64,000 bases of DNA from Hermatobates lingyangjiaoensis (GCA_026182355.1 JAPFBL010000609.1:86306-150305); one strand, 5' to 3'; numbered from the stretch's first letter, positions 21,663 to 34,500 are shown. A program made the numbers and translations. Notes: generated by a model from the letters alone, not told the origin.

Positions 21663-23590
21663 ATTACTTTACTATAAGTAAAGTATAGTGATCGTGAAAA
21701 AATTCGATCTCGAGGTTTTGATGGAATTACATGATTTGAGGCCCCAGAAGTCGTTTTATGAAGTTTTTTCGATGATGTCTGTGTGTGTGTGGGTAGGTAG
21801 GTGGGTGGGTGCGTGTGTTAGCATTGCTTGTTACCACGCTACGGTCCAGAATCATTGATGGATCAAGTTGATATTTTGATATTGATATTGTTTGGGAAGA
21901 ATTATGCATGATGGGAAAGTCACTTTTTTTGCCAAAAACTGTTTTTTAGAAAACATTTTTTTCTCCTAACCTGATAACCCTAAAGTTTTCAAATTTTGAC
22001 ATTATCATTGTGGTTACAAATGCAACAAACGAAAAATATATTCAGAATTTTGAAACAACGGGAAATATTTTTTTTTAATAAAATGTAAAAATTTTGACTT
22101 ATAATTCAATCTCAAACCTTGTGAAAGTGATACAAGCCATACTGTTTGACTGTTCAAAATGAAACTATGCCTAAAAATAGAACATTATGTGGAGAATGAG
22201 TTGAGATATTTTTTTTCAAAATTACATTCGCTAAAGGGGCGTTACAGTACGATTTCTGTTTTCAGAAAATGTTTTTTTGACGGTAAACGGCTCATTAAAA
22301 AAAATGAAAATTTGACCAAAAATGGAACAAAAAATTAGCAATTCATTAAAAAAAAATCGTGAAGTTTCAATTACAGGAAAGAGCAATAACGCTATAAAAA
22401 CTGTTTGTTTACCCTAGACTGAGAGATCACCTGCTATACTTGTCGAATTTTTTATATTTTTTTACAATGTTTACATTGACTTAGAAATTTTTTGAGCGAA
22501 TCCACTGAGATAAAATTGATATTCATAAAAGAACAATTTTAATTTTTTATTGACTTATATGAGATGTAAGAGGAATAATATTGTGCAGGAAAATGATAAC
22601 ACTCACTCAGAAAAAATTTGTATATATGTTAGTTGACAAAGGGGAAGGAAAATGATCTTATTAAATACTAAGAGGCCATAAAATTCCCAGTATAATAATT
22701 CTGTAAAAAACCAAAAATGTAAAAGATAATTCAAAATTGAAATCTTTCGTTTAGAGATTAATAAATGTAATTATCGTACATCTTTAATTATAAATCATCT
22801 TAAAACAACATTTATTCTTCGCTGTTTATGTTGTTTTTCAGAGAAAAAAAGGGTATTTTCCTGTTTTAAATTTGAAAATTTTACTTTAATATTCAATGTA
22901 GAAGGATGTCAAGTAAATGTTGTAAGAAATTCACGGTCTATTTGAACAAAAGCCATGTTCTCTTGTAGAAGAATATTTTATATCAAGAAATGTTCACTTT
23001 GGTTTTTCAAAAATGTTATTACTGCTGTAGGTATACTAATGAAATTATTTGCATCAGCTGTGTGATGTACAAAAATAAGCTGATGTATTGATATGACCTT
23101 CAATCACGACATTTTTGACGATGTTTATTAAAACGACATTTTTCTTGGATGTTTATGATGTTTTTCAGAGAAAATAAGGGTATTTTTCTGATTTAAATTT
23201 GAAAATTTGACTTCAATATTCAATAAAGAAGGAGGTGAAGTAAACGAAATAAGAAAACCACAGGCTATTTGAACAAAGGTCATGTTCTCTTGTAGGAGAT
23301 CATTTCCTGTCAAGAAATTTTCAGTTTGGCTTTTCAAAAATGTTATTACTGCTGTAGTTATACTAATGAGATTATTTGTATCAGCTGTGGGATGTACAAA
23401 AATAAGCTTATATATTGATAAATCAATCAATCACTATCTGTACTACCTCAGAAAACAAAGACTAATAAACATCTCGCATTTAAATTTTTACATTATGCTT
23501 AAATGTGGCATTATATATTATATACCCAAGAACATTGATATTAAGTTTACTTATAGTAAAGTTGAGTGCAGGCCACTCCAGTTTCTTTTA
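21663..23590 (+). mobile_element. Unclassified element, longest copy (1.93 kb)
   Basis: Begins ACTTTACTATAAGTAAAGTA and ends ACTTATAGTAAAGTTGAG, then TGCAGGCCACTCCAGTTT. The order matches the nested copy at 14477-16109, but an internal segment is duplicated, which explains the extra length. No ORF with a known domain. The near-palindromic termini resemble foldback/TIR elements, yet no family could be named. Confidence 0.8.
22810..23420. repeat. Internal tandem duplication, ~320-bp unit
   Basis: Two diverged direct copies inside the element: GTTTTTCAGAGAAAAAAAGG near 22830 and GTTTTTCAGAGAAAATAAGG near 23160. Both run through AAAAATGTTATTACTGCTGT. The nested copy at 14640-14960 has one unit. 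Confidence 0.85.
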
Positions 23591-25359
23591 AATAGTGATT
23601 TTAATAAATTAAAATGTGCTTTAGAGAATAAGATGCAATGATTTTAGACACCACTATATTGGATAATGAGATAGGACCTTAGACAGTGATTTAAAGTGCA
23701 TATTCATGACTTCATTAAAAAAGAAGTAAACGAAAGAAATGGTCAATTTTTTAAAACAATAAAAATGTATTTTTTCAGAAAAATGTAAAAATCTTGATCT
23801 ATGATTGCATGTGAATGCTATTGAGGAGGGAAAAATTATTATGTTGTAAATTAGTTCGGTATTTTTTTGTTACTTATAGCAAACTTAAGTGCAGGCTACT
23901 CCAGATTTGTTAGAATGTTATACGATTTGGTACAAATAAAACGAAAACTTTATAATACGGAATTCATAAAATTAAATAATGCCGGTAAAACAAAGCTCCT
24001 CTTATCAAAGTATAAACTGGGTGAAAAGAAATTTTTAAAATTGTTGAATTCAATATAACTTAAGAATCATAGGTCTCTATTTAGTATATAAATAATTATT
24101 CACGCAGAATGAAGTCCCTTCATTTCCCGCCAACAGTACATAATGCGCATGTCTTTTCTATCGTATGATTATTTCGACCAATCATTGTCTCTCATTTTTT
24201 CAACTCATTTTAATTTTTAATTGCGTTTCTATTCGACGTCCTTGTTATTTGTAACAGTTTGAAATTAATTCAAATGTGATCTTATTGAGAAATTTAGTTT
24301 AATATCTGTGTTTAAAAGAGTTCATTCATTGAAATATTTAGTTTAATATATGTTTTAAATATGAGTTTACGTTGATTAAATGACAATGCAAGAATACAGA
24401 AGGTATTGAATATCATAAGGTCAGTGGAAATATTGTATTAATTTTCTTTTCAATATTACAAGTTCATTAATGTTATTTAGACTATCTACGCTATTAACAT
24501 CATTTATATTATTTTTAAACTATTCTTGTTTTGCTAATTCTTCTATAAGTCTGTGTAATTTATATTTATTTTCACTTCACCGGGAAAATAAAATACTTAA
24601 TTAACACCATGTACATAATGCAAAAGTTCACCTATTGAGTTTTGAATAATACTGAATCAATATGATTATTTGTATAAGATAATTCAAGAAACATATTTTA
24701 ATATCTTTGAAAAAATTTATTTAGTTTATTAGTTATACCTATTTTTCATAATTTGCCTTAGTAATTTATGGCCTTAAACAATGCTATCTCAATTTTTTCT
24801 CTTATTCTGTATTGTTATTTTTAAATTATTTACTTTATTACTATGAATGGAAGCTGTATTTGACATCATACAAAGAATTCAAACTCTGTGGCTAGAAGAG
24901 GTAGAAACCCTCGATCACATTATATCTGTATTCGATCAATCATCTCAGAATGGACAAAGATTTCTATCAGATCTTACCTAAAGCTATAGAAGTGACGAAT
25001 ACTTCTCTATTTACAATTATAAGGGTCATTAATGAACATAAAATCTGATGTTAAATTGAGTTAGAACAATGGCATGCCAACAGTATGTCATATGTTGTTA
25101 CAACAGTATGACTGCAGAGCCTACGAGTCCGATGAGTTTCAGAAGTCATTGTTATCATTGTCAATGTAATTATCATAAATCATTGTTATCAGATGTCATG
25201 TTCACGATTCTAATAACTAATAAAGCAATTACAGTCAAATTAAACAAATGATACATACTGATTAAATGTAAACAGCACAAAACATCAGTTGGTGGTTAAT
25301 GAGTTTCTTATTATGTTTTCTTATAGTAAAGTTGATTGTAGGCCATTCCAGATTTTTTA
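23591..25359. other. AT-rich stretch with two small element ends
   Basis: Worn right ends of the unclassified element lie at 23868-23908 (ACTTATAGCAAACTTAAGTG) and 25318-25352 (CTTATAGTAAAGTTGATTGT). Small frames at 23867 and 25069 carry no recognisable domain. Confidence 0.5.
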
Positions 25360-25870
25360 ATTTGATACTATACTAGTTATCAAATATATAGTAGTTGTAT
25401 ATACTACTGCACTAGCTAGTACATTAGACTATAATAGCTAGTATGTAGACAATACTAGCTGTAGTATCATACTATATAACTAGTAAAAGACTATCACTAA
25501 ACTTATCAGTGTAGTATATATTACTGATAACTAAATAACTAGATATGCTACAGCTAGTATACTTGACTATACTAGCTGTAGTATCTATATACTACTACAA
25601 TAACTAGTATAATAGACTATACTAGCTAGTATACTAGACTATACTAGCTGTAGTGTCTATATTCTACTGCAATAACTAGTATAATAGACTATACTAGCTA
25701 GTATACTTGACTATACTAGCTGTAGTATCTATATACTACTGCAATAACGAGTATAATAGACTATACTAGCTAGTATACTTGACTATACTAGCTGTAGTAT
25801 CTATATACTACTACAATAACTAGTATAATAGACTATACTAGCTAGTATACTAGACTATACTAGCTATAGA
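25360..25870. repeat. CTAG-rich minisatellite, ~70-bp units
   Basis: Repeats built from ACTAGTATAATAGACTATAC, TAGCTAGTATAC and TAGCTGTAGTATC. Rightmost units are nearly identical, left ones diverged. The words are themselves partly self-complementary (ACTAGT, GCTAGT), so the array can fold on either strand. Confidence 0.92.
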
Positions 25871-26089
25871 ATCTTGCCTCCAGACAGTTTGCAATCAAGC
25901 AGGACTGTTGTGAGACTAAGTATCTTATTTTAAAGAAAGAATATTCAAAGACTATCTAATGTTTGACTTACGAGATAAAATATTCTATGAATAGCATAAA
26001 TGTTTCAAAATTAAGTGATTAAAGTACAGGTGAAAATATTTAATAATTATAAAATTTTTGGGTTAAGTTGAAATTAATTGAATGAAGAT
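25871..26089. other. AT-rich stretch
   Basis: Nothing recognised. Confidence 0.4.
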
Positions 26090-26340
26090 AAGAGGTTAGA
26101 TTGGGGGATTGGGCGGATTAAGGTTGATTGTGCTGGAGTTATTTATGGTCGTGGAGCATACTTGGGTCTGCGATAGGAACGCGCATATTCATTGGGGGGG
26201 GGGGGCAGTTAATGGTTCTCTGAGGCAGGGACAAGTTGTAAAGATGTTGTCAGGTGACTTTTTGTTGTAAAAGCCTGCGTCAACTTATAGGTGTCTGTGC
26301 TATTCCTTTCAGGCTATCCTTTTTGGACTTGCCCAGCCAT
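26090..26340. other. GC-richer island with G-run
   Basis: Contains GATTGGGCGGATTAAGG, GGAACGCGCATATTCATT and a run of about 13 G at 26195-26207, then TGTCAGGTGAC. No coding signal. Possible conserved non-coding DNA; similar islands lie at 34270 and 61190. Confidence 0.3.
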
Positions 26341-27039
26341 ATATATATATTTTATTGCTTGATTAGCTTTGGCATTTCACGAATAACCCATTCCATTAAG
26401 GTGGAAATAACATGTTTATTTCTAATACTATAAAACTTTGTTAAAAAAAAAACAAATCAAGTTCCAAACCAATGAGATAATAAATTAAATTTTAAAAATA
26501 AACTACATTCTTTGACATGTTTAATCGTATAATGATGACTATAATATTAATAATATGGCAAACCTAATGTAGTTATTCAATAAAAAGCAAAAAAAAAAAG
26601 AATATTTACGCTTGTAAAAATCTGCAGGAAAAAAATTAAATATAGTTATTAAACTTATTTAAAAAAAATAAAAACAATTATCAATTGTGTGAAAGTGAAC
26701 AGATATCAACAAAACTTACAGAATTCATTAATTCATTAATTGTGCAATATGTTATAGTGTGGTATCTATTCATATTTTTCTTTGTGTGGAGACTTAATAC
26801 TTTCCCCAAAACTTACCGAACTGCAAATGCGTTAATTCATTTATTATAGGCACATTAGCATCTACGGAGTCGACTTTACTGCTAACTGCGTTGTTTGGAA
26901 GGTAGTTTCTTTTATGCAGTGCCAACCAACAGAATTTTAGGATAAAGATTTTGTTAGTAGACACTGTTTGCTAGTAGTCCTATTTTCGGAGGAGGGTGCT
27001 GTATGCTCTGGAGAACTCCTGAGTAATGGGAACCATATA
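26341..27039. other. AT-rich stretch with H1 terminal-repeat remnant
   Basis: 26720-26800 has TTAATTGTGCAATATGTTAT, GTGTGGTATCTATTCAT and GTGTGGAGAC, the flank of H1 elements, but no hammerhead core. Confidence 0.5.
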
Positions 27040-27310
27040 CTACAATAGCATATACTATACTACCTGTAGTAGCTATATACTACTATACTACCATATACTA
27101 CCATAGCATATACTATACTACCGGTAGTAGCTATATACTACCATATACTGCCATATCATATACTATACTACCTGTAGTAGCTATATACTACTATACTACC
27201 ATAGCATATACTATACTACCTGTAGTATATATACTACTATACTACCATATGCTACCATAGCATATACTATACTACCTGTAGTATCTAAATACTACTATAC
27301 TAGCTGTAGT
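27040..27310. repeat. CATATACTATACTACC minisatellite
   Basis: Units of about 50-60 bp built from CATATACTATACTACC, TGTAGTAGCTATATACTA and CTATACTACCATAG. Its words resemble those of the array at 25360, so the two may be related. Confidence 0.9.
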
Positions 27311-27484
27311 TTGCTGCCCTTACCTTCATCCAAGGCAGGCTCACTGCATACTAGGTGGGACCGGAGTCCTACCTGAGAGCTATTAGAATATGGTCTATTC
27401 CAATGGGATGGGAAAGCCCATACGAGATTCGTTCGGTTTCAGTATGCTCCACCGTTTAGTGTTGGACTCGTGGTGGTATGGTTT
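27311..27484. other. GC-richer segment, unidentified
   Basis: GGCAGGCTCACTGCATACTA, GGGATGGGAAAGCCCATACG. Lies between two tandem arrays. No domain. Confidence 0.35.
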
Positions 27485-27620
27485 CTCAACCAGGAAGGGT
27501 ACACTCTTTACAGAGTCACTGTAAACTCAGTGTACGAGTGTACACTCTTTACAGAGTCACTGTAACCTCACTGTAATGTACCCAGGAAGGGTACACTCGC
27601 AACCAGGAAGGGTACAATAA
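27485..27620. repeat. Short tandem duplication
   Basis: AACCAGGAAGGGTACA occurs three times and GTGTACACTCTTTACAGAGT twice. A small, recent tandem rearrangement. Confidence 0.85.
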
Positions 27621-27999
27621 ATGAAAGCAATTATATTTCAAAAAAACAGCCTGCCAGAAACATTCAACTTAGTAATACTCTGTTTCTTTCTTATTTGTTT
27701 AAGTGTTTACTGTCCTTTAATTTTATTCCAAGTAATTTTGCGCCTGTGCGCCGACTCTCTGCCACCTGTTGTGTTGTCGCCTCATACATTTCCGGTGTAC
27801 TGGTTCCTAAACATTTGTCTTTTTCCTGGTATTGTTTCCCTTCTTATCCCAACCGTTTCCTTCCCACCAATATTTAGTTTCTTTCATCAATGTTTTATAT
27901 ATAATTTTTGTTCACTATTATTTCATTTTAAAAGTTTTTATTTTTGCTTTATAAATATTGGAAGAATTTCTATTTCTATAAGGAGAAATCCTTATAGAA

Positions 28000-28190
28000 C
28001 AATGTTAGTCCTAAACTAACGATTTATAAAGCTGTAAGCTGCCTTTTTTTACACAGTTTATGCATTTTATGACTATCGTCTAAGTTGTAGCTTAATTATT
28101 GCTGAATAATTTCCGACATATAAAAATAGTTCTTCTATTTTTTATTAACTTTTGATAAATTAAATTTATTTAAGATTATTCATTTATTTT
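28000..28190 (+). repeat. Dispersed repeat DR-B, copy 1
   Basis: TTAGTCCTAAACTAACGATT through CAGTTTATGCATTTTATGAC and TTTTGATAAATTAAATTTAT recurs 2.1 kb downstream at 30135-30345. Unidentified. Confidence 0.85.
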
Positions 28191-29704
28191 ACCATTAGCT
28201 TGATTCAATTTTCTATTTGAATGATGCTATGAATATTACTAATATAAATTTCCATCCTCTTACGATAAGTTTTAAACAATAAATAGGAAAACAGTGAGTC
28301 AGCTTTAAAAGGTTGATCAGTTATAGAAGTAAGTCGTTTAAAAGAAAATGGATGACACTTAAATAGGCAAATAAAAATTTTAACGAGATTTAAAGCCAAG
28401 CACATTAATTAGAATATACAGGTAAAAAAAAAAAAGATGAAATCGTTGTGTTTCTCTTGCTTACAAATTTATTCAAAGAAAGCCCGACTAGTTGGATCGT
28501 TTAAACAGTATTACAACTTAATAGTGCTTTTATCTGATTCCTTAAAAGGATTTGAATGATAATTAGTTCTTTATAAGGGTTTCTAGTGGAGGAGGAGGAG
28601 ATGGGGATCTGGATTTCGAGAAAGAACCAGTCTCGGCAGACATGGACATTTACATAAAAGAATGGTCAAACAGAGGCTAGTTTACGAAAACGTTTCCTAA
28701 GAAGATGGCATAGTTTTAAATCGTCTTTAATGAATAATTCATTCATGTAAAGTAATATTACTCGGTGTTTTTTTTTGTTAAAAAAAAAAAGTTAGTTCTT
28801 TTTAAGTTTTATTAAAATAGAAGGATACTTAAAGGAGATGTTTGAATTTTTCGTTTGAAATAAGGTTAATGGTAAACTAAGGAAAAGAAATAATTGATTA
28901 GATAAAAGGAAACTTGCCCAGTTTCTAAAGTAATTGTTCTACCTTTAAAAGGATTCTACAAATCAATTAAACAACCACAATAAATAAACAAGGCTGAAAA
29001 TCTTAATCACTTCCTAAAGAAATCGGCTGACTAATAACTGGTCTGGGATTTAAACTATGTATACCCATTGGATATCTATGGTTCAAACTTTTTCCTGTGG
29101 AATTCCGCAGGGTCCTCAAATACTTCTAACACCTCTAATCGTTCCAGATATGTTTCAATTAATGTAGATTGAACTCGTTTCATTAATCGTGTTTTAATTT
29201 TTCCTTTAGATTACATGATATTGCTTTTACTACGAAGAGAGCAGAACTAAACCATACGATCAATCATGGATGCTAGATGTGGCTAATTTATTAACTATGA
29301 GGGTAAAAATATTTTCCGAAAATTAGCCACCTGTCTTTTAGCTAATTATGGCTAGTTCACAGACTTGATTAATTTAACATTACGTAACATATATAGAAAA
29401 TAAAAGTAAACATGTTCAATCTTTTTGGTGTACTTATGAACGATTACATCCGTTTGTCTTTGTAACATCTTCAGTCCTGAAGGCATATGGTTCTGTTGAA
29501 AGATGCAATTCACTGAGTCATCTACGCTGGCTTATGTCCGAAACTGCGTCTCAGTTAGTTGCTTCATAGTGTGAGACTGTGAGTGTTAAGTGTTTTCCCA
29601 GTTTTATATTGTATTTTTAGTGTTACATTGCAACTGTTCAGCGTATATTGTGGCTTGGTTCTTTGTCTTGTTTTGCCTATTGTATTTTTATTTGATTGTT
29701 CATT
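28191..29704. other. AT-rich stretch with one mixed island
   Basis: 28575-28690 has more balanced composition (GGAGGAGGAGGAGATGGGGA, AACCAGTCTCGGCAGACATG) without an identifiable gene. Overlapping small frames at 29583-29814 run into the DR-A repeat. Confidence 0.45.
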
Positions 29705-29910
29705 ACATAATAATGCCCAACAAACAACGAATATATCCGCGCACTATAGTGCACGTCATAACTAGTAGTTCCAGACCAGAGGCCTTCTACTGCTTGATTA
29801 CTGTGCTACTATAACTTGGACTGTGAGTAATTCATGTCAGATATTAAGTTCGTCTGTGCAGTAATTACGATGTATTCGCGGTCATGTGGTCTTGTTAGTC
29901 ATAGTTTTCA
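29705..29910 (+). repeat. Dispersed repeat DR-A, copy 3
   Basis: CAACGAATATATCCGCGCAC, TAGTGCACGTCATAACTAGT and CCAGACCAGAGGCCTTCTAC match the copies at 10705, 17885 and 34783. Confidence 0.72.
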
Positions 29911-30134
29911 ATGTTTTTAGTCATGCGTTGAAAAATAGTCAGCGAATGAAGTTATTGTTCGGATAGGTTGAAGAAGGTTGGTAGCAGGATTGAGAGCTTG
30001 TACGAGAGGTTTCGATGATTTCGGTTAGATTAGGTTTCGGATGATTAGGTTTAGATGACTATCTATGGATTCCATTTTCAAATTATGGTGAATATCCACA
30101 TATTTACACATCAACATAGGACACATTAGAATCG
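29911..30134. other. Mixed stretch, no gene recognised
   Basis: GATTTCGGTTAGATTAGG followed by TTTCGGATGATTAGGTTTAG is a short imperfect direct repeat. Confidence 0.45.
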
Positions 30135-30345
30135 TAGTCCTAAACTGACGATTATAAAGGTGCCAGCTGCCTTTTTTATACAGTTTATGCATTTTATGAC
30201 AATCGTCTAAGTTATAGCTTAATTATTGCTGAATAATTTTTGACATATAACGTCAAATAACTTGTTTATTTGACTTCTACGTTATTCTATTTTTTTTTAA
30301 CTTTTGATAAAGTAAATTTATTTAAGAATATGCATTTATTTGTGT
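30135..30345 (+). repeat. Dispersed repeat DR-B, copy 2
   Basis: Same sequence as 28000-28190, with an extra inverted-repeat insert near 30248-30285 (GTCAAATAACTTGTTTATTTGAC-like, broken here to GTCAAATAAC and GTTATTTGAC-type words). Confidence 0.8.
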
Positions 30346-30899
30346 TAGTTATTTTTTTAGTCCTTTAGTTCTAAATTGGAAGATCTTTATGCGATCTTGA
30401 AATATTAAATGTTAAATTATTAAAAAAAAGTATATTTTATTGTTTTTTGTAGCTCAAAATAAATGTCATACTCGCGAAAGCCGGTTTCCCACGCGAACGC
30501 CATCTCAACTTTTAACTCCAACAAGGCCAGACATGGAGAAATCTAAGAACAGAAAAGAAATGAGAGAAAAATATAAAGAGAAAAGCTAATGAAGACATTG
30601 TAGCACGTTTTTGCTTTTGTTTGCTACATAGATTATTTAAGTTCAACCTGTTAATTTATTTGAAAGAGACATTTAGATATTTCATTATTTTCAAAGAACT
30701 CAGAATGTTCAAAATGTGTTCATTAGAAATTAAATTTAATTTTCTCTGTAGCACTTTGTGGATTTCATAAGCAACACTTTATAGCCCAACTTTAAAAGGG
30801 TAGTCAAAGCACTAATAAGTGTATGTTTATTTTTTACTTTCTAATAAATGCGTTTTTCCCCATTTTAGATGTCAAAAAGTATTTGCGCGAAAAAATGTT
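30346..30899. other. AT-rich stretch, no gene recognised
   Basis: Nothing recognised. Confidence 0.45.
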
Positions 30900-31670
30900 T
30901 CGAGGCGCTTCCTCTTTACCACCTTCCCTTCTCTCCCCTCCCTTCCTCTCATCCATCCCTCTTTCATCCCTCCCTCTCCCTCTCTGTCACTCCTCCCTCT
31001 CCCTATCACTCATCCATTTTACTCACCTCACCCTTTCCCTATCACCCTCCATCTCTCTTACCACTCCCTCTCTCTCTTGTCAATCCCTCTCTCATCTCTC
31101 CCTTTCACCTCTCCCTCTAACCCATTCATCCCTCCCTCTTCCTCTTATACCTCCCTCTCCCTCTCTCTCACTCCTTCCTCTTCCTATCACCCATCCATCT
31201 CTCTTACCACTCCCTCTCCCTCTTGTCAATCCCTCTCTCATCTCTCCCTCTAACCTCATTCATCCCTCCCTCTTCCTCTCATACCTCCCTCTCCCTCTCT
31301 CTCACTCCTTCCTCTTCCTATCACCCATCCATCTCTCTTACCACTCCCTCTCTCATCTCTCCCTTTCACCTCTCCCTCTAACCTCATTCATCCCTCCCGC
31401 TTCCTCTCATACCTCCCTCTCCCTCTCTCTCACTCCTTCCTCTTCCTATCACCCATCCATCTCTCTTACCACTCCCTCTCCCTCTTGTCAATCCCTCTCT
31501 CATCTCTCCCTCTACCCTCATTCATCCCTCCCTCTCCATCTCATACCACCCTCTCCCTCTCATACTTCCCTCTCTCTCACCACCCCTATTTCTCACTTCT
31601 GTCTCTCCCTCTCAACCCACTCTCTCCTTTTACACCCCTTCATCTCCCTTTTTCTATCACCAGATGTTGA
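30900..31670. repeat. Pyrimidine-rich tandem array, ~135-bp higher-order unit
   Basis: Almost purely C and T on the plus strand. CTCCCTCTCC-type short words are nested in a longer unit marked by ATCACCCATCCATCTCTCTT, seen near 31190, 31320 and 31450. Long open frames exist in several registers (the longest at 30823-31794) because TCN/CTN codons contain no stops; the Ser/Leu/Pro composition shows these are not genes. Confidence 0.92.
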
Positions 31671-32130
31671 GTTGATTGTAATATTTATGATTTATTTAAT
31701 GTTTATAAACATCAATAAAATTATTCTTTCATTTCATCACCTACTCCTCTTTGCCTCTCTTCTCCTTCTTCTCTTCTTTTCACCTTCAGTTTGAAGTGAG
31801 TACATTATGAACTTTGTCAGTGAGTAACACTGAATAGCGATTAGAAATGCTCACCTTTTTGCTACTAGTGCTTTCTTGATTATATAGTCAGATGTGTTTA
31901 TTGTGACTCTTCTATACAAATATATATCAAATTGTCAGACAACTTTCCACTGACTAATCGGTTGACTTTTTTTTAGTCTCCTTTTTTTAATACAATCTAT
32001 AGTTTGGTTTTTCATTATCTTTTTACTAATACGCTTTCTGTGAACTTTTTTTTTATTATCCATAGTTCAACACTCTGAGACTTTCTTTTTACTTGATCTT
32101 CTTCAGTTATATTATCATTCATTCTCACTC
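31671..32130. other. AT-rich stretch, no gene recognised
   Basis: Nothing recognised. Confidence 0.45.
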
Positions 32131-32192
32131 CTGCTTGTTACGGTTGAAAGATCTTAGTCTTGTTTTCCCATTACTTATTGTGGTTTGATCAT

Positions 32193-32232
<40 letters not shown>
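32131..32232 (+). repeat. Truncated H4 end running into (TA)n
   Basis: GCTTGTTACGGTTGAAAGAT to TTGTGGTTTGATCATTG is the 3' half of an H4 element: helix II loop, GAA, AGATCT and T survive, box absent. A (TA)n run follows at 32187-32230. Confidence 0.8.
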
Positions 32233-32237
<5 letters not shown>

Positions 32238-34269
32238 GACATATAAACTATTTATATATATATAAACTATACATATTTAATTTTCTGGATCAATTCATTC
32301 AAAGGATGATTTTTGTCTCTTAATTCACACAAACTTATTTTTTTCACACTCCTATGAAGTATAGTGGTTATGGAAAGTAAAAAGATTTACTTTTTGAAAT
32401 AGAAAATTATATTTTGATGGATTTACACTCCTTGATGTCCTATTGAGAATACTGGCAACTCTAAAACTTGACGCGAAAAGATTGACATAACATTATATAG
32501 TTCGTATAAATAGTATACATCAACATTATTGTTTTCCGATAATTTTAAAAGAAGATACATTATAAAATTTAATGCTGAAATGAGTACACATTTAACCTCC
32601 TGTTCTTGTGATTCTAAAAACTTTAATTTAATATTAAGCATTATTTCATATTGCACAATGTATATTACATGAACTTATTATATTACAAATGGAAAGATTA
32701 CACTAAACATTACATATATTAATTTTATCTTTAGTAACTTCCTGGATTGTTCTAGAATCTGGTGTTTATTCTTGTTGGATTGTTCTAGTGATCCATTTTT
32801 TGCTATAATTGATAAAATAAATTAATTAATATAATTTATGATTTATAGGTTTAATAACAATTTTATCTTGGGGTTATGATAATACTAATAATAATACTAA
32901 TACTAATAATAATGATAATGATATAATACTAATGGGTTATGATGTCCAGATTAATATAAATCAAAGATTAAATTTATTTCTAACGTTATTGCTTATTATT
33001 CTGTTCGTTTTTGGTACATTTTCAGTAAAGTTAATTGTAATCCACTCCAGTTATTTTTTGATTTATTAAATTATTTGAGAAGATTATAGGATCATGATTC
33101 TCTGTTGCACTACATATGCGCCTTTAGGTTTATTGGTGTTTCATGCCCTTTTGTTTTTTGCATTCATTTTAAAAGTCATTTAAAATATTCATATATAAAA
33201 CAATTGCTATGTTGATAAGTCAATTAGAATTTCCAATGAAACTACCTTTAGAATTTCAAATTATTTCCTAATTAGAACATTAAATAACACACATTTTGTT
33301 TGGAGGTTAGTAAACATCAAATTATTATAAAATTTGTCATACCTCGTAAATCGTAGCCACTTAACCGGCTACAATACCAATTCGCAAAGATATAAGATTT
33401 TTATAATAATATGATAAAACAATAACGCTCTGTTAAAAGCTTTTGTTGGTTGGAAATTAAACTTCATACTGATTTAAGCGATTGTTAATTTTGATTTAGC
33501 CTTTTTCTTTACGCTAATGTCATTAGATATTCTAATTCCTTTTTGAATACAGTAGTTACATTTCTTTAAGGGTTACTCAGCAGGCGAGATGTGTTGCTTA
33601 TCACTCTAGTGTGACTGTAACACTCGATTTTTTGAAATGACTCCCGAATGGCTTATAAAATAGTTTGATCCATTTTGGCGAATTCTAGTTTAATATTTTA
33701 TCGCTTTCGTTTCAATAATTTACTAACTCTCCTCCTCCTCCTCCTCATACAATTGGTTTTAAATCTTTATCGCATTTTTTTTTCAAAATAAAGTGTTTAA
33801 AATGGAGTTCTAGTAGAAATGGGAAGCCTTTATTTAGAACAGTGAAAGGTTATGTTTGGCCATAAGAAATCCTATAATGACGAAATTACATAGTTTTGTC
33901 CAAGCTAAGAAGAAGCAGTCTCGTGTACCACTACTCTTTCATCGTTATTCGATTCATTATGAGGTATAATACAATTTTTTTTTTTTTTTTAAAGTCAGAT
34001 TCCCCCAGCTTTATGGGATAAGCGATCAGTTAATTAGAGGAAATCAGCTATTCGAATTGCCTTGTTTATTTTATGATGGTTTAAAATTATTGGAGATTTT
34101 TATGAGGAGTTGGATTGATTCCTGAGGGAAGCGACATTTAGAAGAGCTGTTTTTTTTTTTCACAGTTGGTAATAAAGGGAGGTAATGGAGGATTAGGGTA
34201 ATTTGGTTTTCGGGGTGAGGGGGGGTTGGAAATTGCTCTTGGAACTGATTTCCATAGCTATTAAGTGGG
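32233..34269. other. AT-rich stretch with short (AAT) tract
   Basis: AAT/ACT trinucleotide run at 32877-32935, a worn end of the unclassified element at 33020-33052 (GTAAAGTTAATTGTAATCC, then CACTCCAG) and (CTC)n at 33729-33747. No gene recognised. Confidence 0.5.
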
Positions 34270-34500
34270 GATAGGGTGAGAGGGGGGGGGGGGGGGTTTA
34301 ACAACAAACATATTCGTAGGTCGCATCGGGCAGGGCCTAATTGGGGTCATTACCAAGGCAGAGTCAGAAGGAAGGTGCAATCAAGGTGTAGAGCTTGGCT
34401 ATCCTGCGGCTCTCTGTTTACACGAACCCGCTCTCTGCTCCAGTCCTCTCTTCTTGATTAATAAGAACTAACATTGCCATCGTGCCTCTCTACTTAGCCT
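34270..34500. other. GC-richer island with G-run
   Basis: About 15 G at 34281-34297, then GTCGCATCGGGCAGGGCCTA, ATTGGGGTCATTACC and GCTATCCTGCGGCTCTCTGT. The 61-aa frame has no recognised domain. TAATT-type words inside a GC-rich block suggest, but do not show, conserved regulatory DNA. Confidence 0.3.

Noticed and set aside
27621..28019. 132-aa hydrophobic frame as a membrane protein
   Set aside because: Phe/Leu/Ile-rich frames are expected in T-rich DNA, and its end overlaps the DR-B repeat.
30823..31794. 323-codon open frame
   Set aside because: It lies in a pyrimidine-rich tandem array; Ser/Leu/Pro codons from CT repeats explain the absence of stops, and other frames are open too.
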